Below, piece by piece: positions 37,501 through 51,700 of a DNA stretch of 64,000 bases. The notes beneath the pieces are model-generated. The model ran no database searches. It saw only the letters and a program-made list of their open reading frames with translations, and had not been told where the DNA came from. How positions within the stretch are numbered: the stretch's first letter is position 1; the number at the start of each line of letters is the position of its first letter. Origin of the DNA: Siderastrea radians (lineage: Eukaryota > Cnidaria > Anthozoa > Scleractinia > Rhizangiidae). Location: the NCBI GenBank assembly GCA_964017195.1, contig OZ024895.1, positions 6,134,001 through 6,198,000 on the forward strand, read 5' to 3'. The position numbers were made by a program, and so were the translations under genes.

Positions 37501-40500
37501 GCGCCATTTTCTCAACAAATCATAAATAAAAGCAAAACCAACTTGGACTTGCTTGCACGCGTTTTCCTTCGCTTCACTCGATTTAAAGGGGCTACGTCAC
37601 GAGGATTTTGCTATTTTAGGTCAATTCTGTGCTAAAATCCTTACTAAGTACCTTTACTCATACACAAAATGCTCCTGTAAAATTATAAGGATGATATCAA
37701 ATGAACGTTATCAGGGAGAGCTAACCATAATAATTTTTGGGGTGATTTTTTAAGATATCTCATGAAAACTTGAAAAAATTGACCCAATTTTTTCAAGTTT
37801 CAATCCATTTCCATCCTTGCCATCGGTAGCGACAGACGACAAGAAACAGTTTCAGTGCCGTAAGATGGTCCTTAATAACATCGCTAGACCATTATTTTTA
37901 GAATTCACTTGATGCAAAGACACTTGTTAGCTTTTTAAAAAGATACTTAAATAGCGTGACATAACCCCTTTAAATGTACTTCGGGTTGTGATTGCTTCAT
38001 TGGGTAACTTGTGGCTGTTGCCATTGACCAGAGTAATTACTTTGGTTTTGGTTTTAAAGGACAGTTGAAAACCGCTCCAAGCTATCAATCGCTTATCCAT
38101 AACCAATCATTCTGTTTTCGGGTTTTTTCCACGCTGACAACTGGTTACGTATTTTTTCCCGCGCTTTTCTCCAGTTACCCGTTCTCCCGCGCTTGCCACA
38201 CGTTGCGAGTTTCCCGCGCGTTGTTTTTAGGATGAGTTTGCTTTTTATAGGCTAGAATCAATAAAAAACGCTCCAACTGGCATGGTACATTAAACCTTAT
38301 AGCTAAGCCAAAGCGTTTTAGTCGAATGTATGCCATCTCCCATTCTGAACGTGTAAAAACTGTTTCGTAATGTTCACATGCACTCCGCTTCAGACTTCCA
38401 TCATGTTCTTAAAGTCAATTAATGTCTGTATCTATGACAACGTACTTACAGTTGCCTCGATAAGTTCAGTATCTTCTCTTGATGCACACCTTGTACGGTT
38501 TGGGTTTGAGACCCATGCCGATGTCCCCTTCAAGGGAGGGCAGAGGACAGCCAGGCGGATTCTCAATCTTAAACTGATGCAGTAATTGAGCAACGAACAG
38601 GAACACCTCGGCTTTAGCCAGCAGCTCGCCCAGACACACGCGTCTTCCAGCCGAGAAGGGAAGGTAGCTCATTGATGCTGGGTTCACCACGTTGCCGTTC
38701 TTATCCAGGAACCTCTCGGGGTCAAACTCGGACGGGTTCTCCCAGTGCTTCGGGTCGTGGTGTATGGCCCATATATTCAGTATTAGGGTGGTGTCCTTCG
38801 GGACGTTGTACCCATTCAGTGTGGTGTCCACTAGTGCCTTGTGGGGGACCCCCAGAGGAGCAACGGGCCTTAAGCGGAGGACCTCAGCGAGCGTTGCTTC
38901 CAGGTACGGAAGGCTTTTCTTATCCTTAAGACTTGGTAGGCGCTTAGGTCCGATCACTTCATCAAGCTCTCGGTGCACCTTGGCCTGGACTTCTGGATAG
39001 TTGTTGAATAGGAGGATCACCCAAAGAAGCGTTGAAGTCAGGGTCTCTGATCCAGCAGCAAACATGTCGGCCATGCTCATGAGGACGTGGTCCTCCGATA
39101 TCAGAGACTGGAGCTGTCGGTCATCATCCTCAGCATCTTTCATGACTTTAATCAACGCGTCAGTGAAACCCCGAATTTTTCCCGCCTCGTACGTCTCCAG
39201 CTGCTCCTTGTATTTCCGAACAAGAATCTTGTCTCTCTCTTTCACGGCTTCTTTAAGGCGTCGGATGTTTTCCGAGTCGAATGGAACGTATTTCAGAGAG
39301 GGAAATATGTCGACTAGATTTCCTAGACCGAGCGTTTCTGCGAATGTATCATTCAGTTTCACGACAGTGCGAAACTCAGGGTCGCTCGCACTGTATCGAG
39401 ATCCGAGCGTCAAGGCACATATAACGTTCAGAACGCCTAAACTGATACTTTCATGCGGGTCATACCGATCTGCTTTACTGAGGTCGAACTGCGTGGAGAC
39501 TTCTTGGATTTCCCGTAAAATAACCTTCTCCAGCTTCTCCATTCCCGTGCTGTACAGCTTCAGTGCTCCGTGGGCGATTTTTCTCTGCATCTTCCAGGTT
39601 GGTGAGAAATTTCCAAACGCGATAGCCTGGCCGTTGTGGGAAAATATATCACCGGATTGCACGCTGGGTCTGCCTGCAAAGTCATTGACGTTTTTCAAGA
39701 GAGCGGCTCTAGCGATGTCGATATCACTCACAACAACAGCTCGCTGACTTCCCAAGAAGATTTGAAATATGCCACCATATTTTCGGCTGAGGTTCGTCAG
39801 GTTTACTAGTGGTAGCGTCCCCAGGTTGTACAAGTTTCCGACGATCGGCAAGGCGGTCGGCCCGGGTGGGTAATTCATTAAGTTGTTTACAAAGCTTTGT
39901 ATCATGCAATAGAGAAGCACAATACTAATCAATATTACAAATCCTTCGATGAACATGGCGGCACAATGCGTTTCCACTGGCAAACGAAGCGAAGATTGAT
40001 TGAACCTGTTAAACGTTCACTTTTAAACTCTCTTCACGACTGAAGGAGGGGCTCTTAAGGTCCTGTTAAGGATTTCAAGGGTTGATTATCGCGGAAATCC
40101 GACAGCTTTTGTTCAATACTTATGCAAATCTCGCTCTTAATTCTAATACCGCTTTCTCGTGGACCAGTATTGTCGTTGGATCTTGAAGGCCGCGTCTAAT
40201 GCTTTATGCGGTACTATGTTTCTTCAAGCGCTGAATGACCTGATGACCAAATGGCATCCGGTTTGCGCCGACAGATTTGTCATTTTGGTGGTAGTTTGTC
40301 TCGAGAGGGTCCGTCGTGCCCAAGTCTGAGAACCCTTCAGGCTATTGTCTGCTCGCGGCAATGTGCTTCGTACCTAATACACTTGTAAGAGGTTTACCTG
40401 TCACATAACATGCAATTAAGGCATGTGGGTTATTCCAACAATGCAAGGACATCATGCGCTCGTTTTTTTTTTCGGCCCAAAGTTGCTCAAGTTCGAAACC

Positions 40501-43500
40501 AGAAAGAAAATTCCAGAACTCCTTGGCAAACTAAAGCTGACTGACTTTCATTTGACTGGTGTTATTTAGGATCTCGTCCGCTGACTGAAAAATTGTGGTA
40601 TTCTTAATAAACAACACCACGGTAAAGTACTGCTCAGAAGCTGTACTTTGAATGTTCATACTTTAGGATTTCATTTGCAGACTCAAAAGTTAGAACCACC
40701 TTGTACAGCATAATAAACAGCGACACAGGAAAGTACTGCTCAGTAGCTTTCATTTGAATGGTCACACGTTAGAATTTTATCCACAGACTCAAAAGTTAGG
40801 ACCACCTTGTACAGCATAATAAACAGCACCACAGGAAAGTACTGCTCAGTAGCTTTAATTGGAATGGGTCACACGTTAGGATTTTATCCACAGTCTCAAA
40901 AGTTAGAACCACCTTGTACAGCATAATAAACAGCACCACAGGAAAGTACTGCTCAGTAGCTTTAATTTTAGTGCTCACAAATAAGGAATTCACCCACACA
41001 CTGAGAACCACCTGGTACTAAACAGTGAAATAAAAAAAACTACTGAAGCGCTTTAATTTGAATGGTGACACTTCAAGATTTCATCTAGAGTTAGAGTTAC
41101 CTTTTTAATAAACAGCACCACAGGAAAGACTTACTTAATTAAAAGGTTTTATTTAAAAGGTCACACTTCAGTATCTTGTCCACAGACAAAAAACCCACCT
41201 TGTTTATAAATAGAAATAATAATAATAATGAAAGGATTTATACAGCGCCATATCCATGGCCCATGGCGCTTTACAATGAAATAATTTAAACAGAAATTTA
41301 CAACAATGATAAAAGTTTAAATATATAAAAATGGTAACTGAAATTCATATGAGAAATGAAACATAAATATATAAAAAAATACTAAAATTTATGTCTTAAT
41401 ATTTACGCTATACGTATACATTATTCTGGAGACAGTATTTTAATTAAAATGCACGTTCACGAAATAGGCAAGTCTTTGGGGCAGTCTTAAAGTTTGCAAG
41501 ATCATCGTGTTGGCGGTTAGATTCTGGTAATGAATTCCATAGTTTAGGTGTGGCAAATGAGAACAATCCGGCGACAGCCATAGCCCTTCAACTTGGCCAA
41601 TGGTACATGTAGCCATGCCCTTTTGAATCGTCAGACTGTAAGACTTGACAAAGTACTTGATCCTGCTTTTGAGTGTGGAGTTGTTTTGCATTCTTCTGTT
41701 ATTATTTTTCACTGAGCCATCGTTCGAGTCTGTGGATAAAATATCATCGTGTAACCTTCAAATCAAAGCTTCTGAGCGCTGCATTCCTGTGGTATTTATT
41801 ACACAGTACAAGGTGGTTCTGAAGTTTGAGTTTATGGACGAAATCCTACGTTTTGCTATTCAAAAGAAAGTTTTTAATTTGGTTTCAATTTTTCTAGAGT
41901 TGAAATCTTAAAAATGTGTCAACTTATGTACGCTTAGACACTCAATATTAATGACAGAAGACACTCGACTTAAAGTCCTTGTTCGCAATTAGAGCCCCGG
42001 AATTACAGTTTCCTTTTGTTTAACTCGCCAGCGGATAATCCGAAGGCTTATTTTTCCCTGGTGTTTTATTTGGCAAGGCTGTTAGTTTTTCGATGCCAGG
42101 GTTACTTGACATATCAAGGTTATTAAATGAATCTGTCCAGAAAAGGGCTCTGCGTGTAATATATCCAGACCATATTACAAGTAGGCTCTGATAATCTGAG
42201 GGGTTGTTTTCCAGTTGATGTCGAGGTTACTTGACATATCAAGATTTTTTAATCTATCTAGAAAAGAGCTCTGCGTATATCCAGACCATATTACGAGGAG
42301 GCTCTTTTGTAATCTGGTTTTTGCACCTCATCTGAGAGGCGCAAATAAGCTTGCCATAACCTTGTCGATAGAATTAAGTCTTCAGGTTTCCTAAATCGTA
42401 TTCTGCGAAGAGAGAATGTAACTTCTGCTAACTATTCATTCCACTCTAGCAGCACTGGGGGACTGAGTTCTATCGACAGCATCCAACTTCGGAATATTCA
42501 GATATCAGTAACTGAATTGGTATTTCTTCGTTGTTGGTTCCTATAGAACAGTTGTACTAGTGTATTTACCGGAAAGTTTGTAATTTAGCAGATACGCTAG
42601 AAAAATGGTAAATAAAAGTATTATTATTATTGTTATTAAATTCTTTTTTAATCAAGGTATAACTACAACCGAGATTAGTCCGCCTTTTTGCACCAATGCA
42701 GAGCTCACAAGCAGACGATATTGGGTCATCTGTCAAAATTATTCTATACCTTTTTATTATTTTGCCTCTGTCTCCTAGAGACAGTTAAACTATTGAGTCT
42801 GTGGGTGAAATCCTAAAGTTTGACCATTCAAATGAAAGCACACAAGTAGTACTTTCTTGTGGTGCTGTTTATTATGTTGTACATGGTGGTTCTAACTTTT
42901 GAGTCTGTGAATGAAATCCTAAAGTTTGACCATTCAAATGAAAGCTACTGAGCAGTACTTTCCTGTGGTGCTGTTTATTATGCTGTACAAGGTGGTTCTA
43001 ACTTTTGAGTCTGTGGATGGTATCCTAAAGTGTGACTATTCAAATGAAAGCTAATGAGCAGTACTTTCCTGTGGTGCTTTTTATTATGCTGTACAAGGTG
43101 GTTCTAACTTTTCAGCTAAAAGAAAGCTATTGAGCAATTATTTTTGCGGCATCGTTTGTTATGCTCTTCAGGGCTGCTTTACATGTAAGTTCTTCAGTCT
43201 GTGGATTGAATTCTAAAGTGTGACCATTCAAAAGAATGCAGTAATTGAGTACAACCCTTTGGTTCTGTATATTATGCTTTACAATGTAAGGTGGTCCTAA
43301 ATTTTGTCTGTTGATGAAATCCGTAATTGTGACCATTCAAATGAAAGTTAAATCGCAGTGCTTTCCTGTGGTACTGTTCGTTGTGCCTTACAAGATGAAG
43401 ATAACTTGTAACTCTATTGATGAAATCCTTGAGTGGGACAATTGTTTATTGTATTTTACAACGTGGGTCTGAGATCAAGGCCACGTTTGGCAGGTTTAAC

Positions 43501-46500
43501 GCGTTTGGGAACCCTGTTGAATGATGTTGAATGATTCTGGAATTGTGTTGAACTAAGTTTGATTGCCATCAAACTATCGCACTACAAAGTCGTATTCAGC
43601 CTCAATTTAGGCCTTTGATGTAATCGAAATGTCTGACCATGTAATTGTCATAGAAGACCTCTTCTCTCTGAAATGCGTTTTTTTATTTCAGAATGTTTGG
43701 ATTATGAACTAGAAAACGATTGCATCACTCTATCAAATAACTGATAGACAAGATCTTCAATTGAATTTTTATTTCAAAACAACCACAGCATTTATATAAC
43801 ATTTAGCCTTTTTTTATAAGCTCCACGTTTTTCCTGTCCATTCAGTTTGTTTTTGAAAGTGAATTAAATAGATTCAGTTACATGAATAGAGTAGGAAATA
43901 ACTCTTTATCTAACGGATTAGTTTTATTGTTATTGTTGTAACATCAATATTTGTATACGCCACGCGCGATGTGTGTCGCTCAATAATACTCGCTTTTTCT
44001 TCGAAAAACTCTTGTGTTTTAAAATTAAAATTAAAATTGCATTTGTCTCGAAAGCAGCCTACTAGGCCTCGTAGGGATACTCTGGGAAAATTTGTCGACT
44101 TGCGGGATATTATTGTGAGAATAATCGGGATACCCGTGGCATACTCGGGGAAAATTTGTCGAGTTACGGGATGTTATAGTTAAAAATTACCGGAATACCG
44201 GAGAAAGAGAAAAGTGGCAAACTCTGATAAAAAATATTGCGAGCACTTTAGAATAAAGTGAGAGTTTCTTTCTTTCTTTCCACAAGTGATCATCTCTCCT
44301 TTCAGGTACACCTCATGATATTTATTTTTTTGCACGCCCCCTCCCTCCCCTCCCTCAAAACATGTCAAACAAGCTGTCCTGTAGAATTATGACATCTCGA
44401 ACCTCCGACGACTCGAAGTTCTCGCTAACTCTATCTGATAGCAGTTTCTCCGTCTTCAATCTTTACAGTGATGATAACCCCGATTATTTAAATTTCGTAA
44501 ACTTCAACAGTTTTATGTTCCTTTAGCGGGCCGAGCGATGGAGATTCTACTGTATTTGCGAAGTTTAAATACAGCATGCGTCAGATAACCCTGAGTTGTA
44601 TTTGTGGCAAATTTCCAGACGAACAGAGAAATTCAAGCTAAATGCATTGTTTGAGTCTGATTTACAAATGATTTCCTTATATTGGTCTTTAAGGCCAATA
44701 TGTCATCAACACAGGGTTTCATTTACGGGCTTTAATTAACAACCTCTCATTTCCATTGCTCGATGGTTAAAAATTCGATATTGCTTTTATTTTGTGTCCG
44801 TTAATCACTCAGCAAAGACTCGTTAAAAACTAAGTCTCGAAATTTAATTGGATTAACAGTTAAAAAGACAGTAAAGCGAATTGCATATTTGGCTCATTAT
44901 GACACTGTTCTCGAATTATATACTGAGTGATTTCTAGATTTCTCTAACAATGCAAAGTCAAGGCTGTGATGGAGAAGTCGTTCTCTTAAGGTCAAATATT
45001 GAGCTGTGTATCGCAGTTTTATCGTCTTTGAAAGTCTTTCTATTGAACAGTACTGTCTTTTGGTGCTGTTTATTACATACACTGTACAAGGTGGTTCTTC
45101 GTTTTGAGTCTGGGGATGAAATCCGAAAGTGTGACCTTTCAAATAAAAGCTACTGAGCAGTACTTTCCTGTGGTACTGTTTATTATGCTGTACAAGGTGG
45201 TTCTAACTTTTGAGTCTGTGGATGAAATCCTAAAGTGTGACCATTCAAATGAAAGGTACTGAACAGCACTTTCCTGTCGTGCTGTTTGTTATGCTGTACG
45301 AGGTGGTTCTAACGTTTCAGTCTGTGGATGAAATCCTAAAGTGTGACCTTTCAAATAAAAGCTACTGAGCAGTACTTTCCTGTGGTACTGTTTAGTATAC
45401 CGTACAAGGTGGTTCGAACTTTTGAATGAACTGACCAGCTGTGGCACTGTTTATTACACTCCGCTACAAGATGGGACTAGCTTTTGAATGTGTCGATCAA
45501 CTATGGTACTGTTTATTACAATGTGGAAGTTGTTTCAAATTTCAAATTAAATCCTTTTATCTGTTCTTTCTTACAGTGTGTTTACTAGGTTCTAAACTTT
45601 GTCTGAATTAAATCGATCCTTAACTGTGACCTTATAAGCAGTATTTTCTTGTGGTGTTTTTGTGTCACTTAGCAGATGGCAAACTTCCAGTTCTTTAATT
45701 AAATGTTCTCTCGTGTGAATATGACTATTTGGGATGTTTCTGTGTCTGAGACGAAATGTACTTTGCCTATCTCTAAAACCCTTTGCCAATCGCGGATAAA
45801 AAAAATTTGCTTATAAAAAGATAAAAGTTATACTTATGAAAACTTACTTGACGATATGTATTAGTATAATGTCTGCATCGGTAAAGTATATTTAGATCTT
45901 AAGATTAAACTTTCACGGCCAAACCTTGTCATGTGATATTGTGCTATCCACGATCGTTCTAACTTTTGAGTCTGTGGATAAAGCTATTTGCCTGTACTTT
46001 GCTATGCTCGCTGGATTTTTTTCCTCAAAATTTTAACAAATGAAATTTTGTACCGCCATTTTGGTCTAAATGCAAAAGTCTGTATTCAAACCAATGGATA
46101 AAACATACTTTATTTCGAACCACTGTGTTCAAAAACTACACTATGAAAGTAGCACCAAATCCAAGAACTTCCGTTATATTTCTGGTTATATGCTGAGATA
46201 CTGAAAACGGGTTAAAACATTACATACTGACACGTCGCTATTGTTCCCGTGTGCTTGCCAAATATTTACATTCCTTGTAGGTTTTGTTAATCGCCGGATA
46301 AAGAAGATGGCTAGAAAAATAGGATTACAATTTTTAATCAAAATAAATGCGATTATCTTGGGTCTTTGTTAAATACAACATTTAGAGCTAAAAACACACT
46401 CCTTCAGGTGGGCCAAATTGTAGGACCGATATAAACTCTCTTAATTTGATTCATGAGTCTTTAGACAAAATCATACTGTATGACTTTTAAAATAACAGCT

Positions 46501-48666
46501 TTAGAGCAGCTTTCCTCTTATGGTGTTGTTAATAAACCAGTTTCCCACAAGTTGGAATTTTGAAAACATTTATCAAGTTTCTTCTTTGGCGCTGTTACAA
46601 CTCTTTTCTTTGGGACTTCCGTTACCGTTTTAAAACGGAAAAACCCAGCTTAAAGAGCCAGGCTTATGTCTTAATCTCTTTACCGCAGGTACAAGTCATT
46701 TCCGTACAAAACCGCTGACAAATTTGTTTTTCTTGCTACTATTTTTGTAATCTAGTTCTTCCTGTCTGAATATAGTCCTTTTAATCTTCCCTTTGTTAGT
46801 TTGCATATCACTATCTTTGCATTGTTCGTTTATTCTGGTTGAGAGAGCTTGCTTGTTTAAATTGTTTTTTTTTGTTTGTTTGTTTCCTTCCTTCCTTCCT
46901 TCCTCTCTCCCTTCCTTCTTTCATTCCTCCCTTTCTTTCTTTCTTCCTTCCTTCCCTTTTTGATTTCTTCCTTCCTTCCTTCCCTCCTTTCTGGTTTTTT
47001 TTTTCATTCCTTGTTAGTTTACTACCATAATATAATAATGTAATAACTTGCCAAGTGTGAAATGAATTGGATGTAATGTAAAAAGAATCAGGTGGCAAGA
47101 TTCGAAACATTGAACTCAAAACGAGAGTTTGCATGGACTTTGTGTGAACTGACCATGGAAATTTAAGGATTTGTATGAACTTTTGCCTGCCATCTCGCGT
47201 CTTTCCAGCCGAAAACTTTCTAACTTAGTTGGATTGCTTAAAATTAACAACAATTTGTTTGAATGTTAATCGATGTAACATACTCTACCCCAGTCCTCTT
47301 GCGTTTTTGTGCTTCACAGATCTCCGCGAGGAGATTGAGTCCTAACTTGGCGCATGTTTTTCAGGGAAAGGGCGTCCATTTCTGGAGAGACTGCGGGCTC
47401 AAGAAGAGAAGGATGAAGTGATGCAGGCGTTGGATGAGTATCGGAAGCCCAGGGACGCGCTATTGATACTGGTATCGGATTATATCAGGATCTGCGCGCC
47501 GCGACTTGAGGAACTGGAGGAGGCGTTGCCACCCCGGCACTCAGTTCCCGAACTTCTGGACAGTATCAGTGTAAATGTAAGAGATACATCCTACCTTACA
47601 CACACTACGGGGCCCGGTTGTTCGAAAGCCGGTTAACGCTAGCCTGGGGTGAAATGGTAATCTAAGCTTTTGTTTCTCTTGCTTGAAGCGTTTTCACTGT
47701 GAAGTTTAACGAATAATTAGAGAGCAGTGAAAGTTAAATGGTAGGCTAAAAGAAATCAGTCTCCTTTGTAAACGTGTAGTTTTGAATTTTAAGTTAGCAC
47801 TAATCAAGGGTTAACTTAACTCTGCTTTGAACGGCTCGGCCGAGGCCCGTGGCCAGTGTGGAGGCTACCAAGGCAGTTGCTCGTTACTTTCTTGTTGTAC
47901 AGGAAAGTAAGATATAAATAAGTGTTTGCAAACGTAGGCAATTCAGCCCAGCCTAACCTTCTTTTAACTTCACTCAATTGTCTCGCGGCCATTTTCTCGA
48001 ATGTCTTAACGTTCAGCCAGTGAGGGTGCAGTGTCGTACCGTCAAGTTTCTCGCCGTTTGTTCTCGATGAATGTTCTGTTCATTCGTTCGTGGACTCCAT
48101 TTTGGTTTGTTTGAAGAAACCAAAATGGCGTCTGCGATCATCTCATCTCTGGCGTCTTGCAGGTCGTCTCAAACTTCGTGAGGTTACGAAGGAATCTTCG
48201 TAAGGATACGAAGGAAACTTCGTAAGGATACGAAGGAAACGTCGTGAGGATAGGAAGGAAAGGGAAGTAGTTCGAGCTGACGGTTCTTCTAGGCTCAGAT
48301 TATGCAAGGGTCTAAATATCGGGATAACTGTGTTCGAAAGATAGGGTTGGGGTAAAAAAGTTATTGTAAACAGTATCTTTATTTTTTGTCCTGTTCATGT
48401 AACTTTTTACGGTCTCGGTTAAATTTTGGTGTGTTTACAGTCTGTCTGTTGATCTTTTGATTAATTCTCGCAGGGTTTTTTAATTAAGGTTTTTTTGCGC
48501 GCACGCGCGCGCGAACACAACAACAACAAGATCTCCGCGAAAGTTAAAAAGCAATATGGTAATTGTCTTTCTTTATTCTCACCCCAGACCCTCGCCCAGG
48601 TTGTTTACTCTCTATTGAAGCTGGCAGTTTATGATCACGTGACTTTATCCTGCCTTGGAGTTAAAA

Positions 48667-48706
<40 letters not shown>

Positions 48707-51700
48707 TAATGTAAAGGTCAATTTCTTTTTGTGGGCGTAACTTGCCAACTGTCAGCTAAGCCTGGAATTCTTTGATTGTCGTTTTGTGGCCATTGCCCGA
48801 GTAAATCTTCTCCTTTAAAGTGCCACTGGGACCAGAATTTTGGTATTCCATATTTTTGCATTTTTCGAAAATAGTCTGTGGTTGTTAGTCACCATGCCAA
48901 ATTTCAACTCATTACGACGACTGGAAGTCGCTTTTTTCGGACGGTTTTTGTCGCGATTTTGCGGCCGCCATTACTGGCCCTTGTTCCGGAAGCCGGCTTG
49001 CGAATTAGCGGAAGTGACGTTAGAGGCTCACCTCAAACTTAGTACCTTCCGTACGGTTACTTGCCACGGGAAATTTAACTCTCTTCCAGGGAAGATTTCC
49101 TGCCAACCGTTTGCTGTACGACCTTGAAATTTTCGTTGCTGCAGCAGTTATAAAGGGTATTACTTGTGTTGTACAATGATACAACAATAAATTCGCATAA
49201 AATGCATCCTGGGCGAATGCAGGATCGCCGCGATTAAGCCAATAGTTTGTATTGCTTAGCTTTTTCTCTCTTTTTTTTAAACCAGTAATCGCTTAGAAGC
49301 ATGGTCATTTATTTTATAGCATACCATCCTGAGTGTCGAGAAACTTTTCTCCTTATTCCCTGTCGGTGAAGAGTCGATTGACATTATTGTTCAAAATATA
49401 TAAAGGCTTCAACAGGTCGGCTCGTCTTGCGTGGAAATTTAAGTTGGGAAAAAATATCACACACCACTATTTGTCTAATGGGTTTACAATGTTATTTCTT
49501 TTAACTGTCATAGCAATCTTAGTAAATGAACTACCCTGAAAAATGATTAGATATCAAGTTATTATTTTTACGCAATGAATAAAGCAAGTGAAAGCTTCGT
49601 TTCCTCGACGGTCCGCGTGTTGTTGTTGAGCAGCAGAAAATTTTCCTTGTGGCTTTGATTTGCACTACAAATATTTAGATTCCGGTCACACAAGGCCTCC
49701 AGTCTTAAAAAAAAAGGTCTTGGTTTATTTCACTTTTTTCGGCTCAAAATAAAAATTCTACAAAAACTTCAAAATATTTAGAAACGCCAAGCACTGTGTT
49801 TCAATGCATTTATCGAACACTGTACTATGATGGACACGATCTTCATCAGCTGACTGCCAGATGACTACAGCATTACGGTTCTTCAAGAAAGTTTCCCATA
49901 CTATGGTAAGAATGGCCAAAAATCTCAATGCTTTACAATATATAATGAATGTAAACGACGGCAGACAAAATATAGCTTCTTTTATTTCTCCAGCGAAGCG
50001 AACAATAAAATCAATCGACCGATCAATCGATCGCGAGGATCGTGAGCATCAAATTCTAGAATTTTTGTATGTGTTTTGTCTAAATTTCCAAAGCTTAAAA
50101 CATCGGTTTTCCGAATAGCTGGACAGCGACTTATCCGTTGGATAAGAGTTGTCCGCTCTTTGAGCAACTTGTGCCTGAACTGTAATCACTGCATCAGCAT
50201 TATTTCGCGCATATTTTGAACTCCCGCCAATAAGGCGAGCAAAACAACTTTGAACAGTTTGTTTACAAGCTTATAAGTTGAAATCTCCTGACATCCGTTT
50301 TTACATCGTACGGTAAGAAAAATTCTTCATTTGCCGAATGAAATGAATCCCCCGATGCTTCGGAAGCTAAAGACTGTTCCGAATCGTAGAAATACTCTTC
50401 GGAGGTTTCGCAGTAGGCATCTTCACAAGGAAACGCGACTGAGGTGAGCCTCTGACGTCACAAGCTATTCAATTGCGCAATCACCCAGGAACACGTTTTC
50501 AGTTATGGCGGACACATTTTACGCAACTTTGGAGCTAAAAATTATTAGAATGGACGGTTTCTTGTTCAGTTTTCTGGGTAAATATAGACACAACGCGATA
50601 TTCTGCGACAGAATTTGGCCGAAATAAACCTACGAATTTTCGTCTCAGTGGCACTTTAAAAGCGCCAGGATGCAAAACTAAAAGACAGGGAAGTGCTACT
50701 CGGTAGCTTCCATTGTATGATTTACATCCACAAACACAAACGTTAAAACCATGTCAAATGCATGATTCAAGGAATCATTCCGGACAAGACATAATCTCTT
50801 GTTCTGAAGTGTTGAACAACCATAAGTTTTTGGGAAGAAACGCACCGGTGGGCGGTACCTTTTGGACGGCTAAATCCTGTCTGCAACTGATAAGCAAATG
50901 GTTTGAAGAATGTGTTAGGATTATCGGATTTAGCGGTGAGTCTAGACATTTTAAGCAATTTACATCGACACTTAAACCTTTACTCCCTCGAATTCCCCAG
51001 TGCAAAATTTAAAAATTGCAAATTTGATGATAAACGAAGTACTTGTCGAAGAAGTTGTCGATAACCTTTACTTGAATGGTCACACTTAAAGGATTTCATG
51101 CACAGACTCAAAAGTTAGAACCACCTTGTACAACATAATAAACAGCACCACAGGAAAGTACTGCTCAGTAGCTTTCATTTGAATGGTCACACTTTAGGAT
51201 TTCATCCACAGACTCAAACGTTTGAACCACCTTGTATACACCACAGGGAAGTACTGCTCGATGGCTTTCTTTTAAAAGCACACATTTGTATTCCTGTCAA
51301 ACGTAATAAATAATGCAACAGGAAGGTGTTGGTGCTCAGTAGACGGCTCAGCTAAATGTTTACGCTTCAGAATTTGACATTTTTCTACCTATTTTGAGGC
51401 ATTCTACACCCTAAAGAAAGGTTTCCTTTCGTTTTTGTCCGAATCTGTGGAGCTAAATCCCCGTTAAAATGAAGTGAAATGGTTTTACAGATAACCCTTG
51501 CCACATTTTACTCATTGCTCGCTTTTTGTCGTGCAGCTCGTAAAATATCCGCACTTATTATCTGTAAAGCCGCCAAGCGTGGGAAAATACTTGGGAGCAA
51601 GTCACGTTTGGTTTTGGTTTAGAACGTAGCGTGAGTGACTTTTTAACAAATCACAGAGCAGCGTAAGTGAAACAAAAGCGGACCGGCGACACGTCTTGCG

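Noticed and set aside
38672..39747. Open frames on plus across the P450
   Set aside because: They are antisense shadows of the P450 gene and encode no known motifs.
39957..39983. P450 start at TTG 39983
   Set aside because: Not an ATG, and the ATG at 39956 places the membrane anchor at the N-terminus as expected.
46811..47134. Lys/Arg/Glu-rich frame on minus
   Set aside because: Produced by the TTCC pyrimidine tract.
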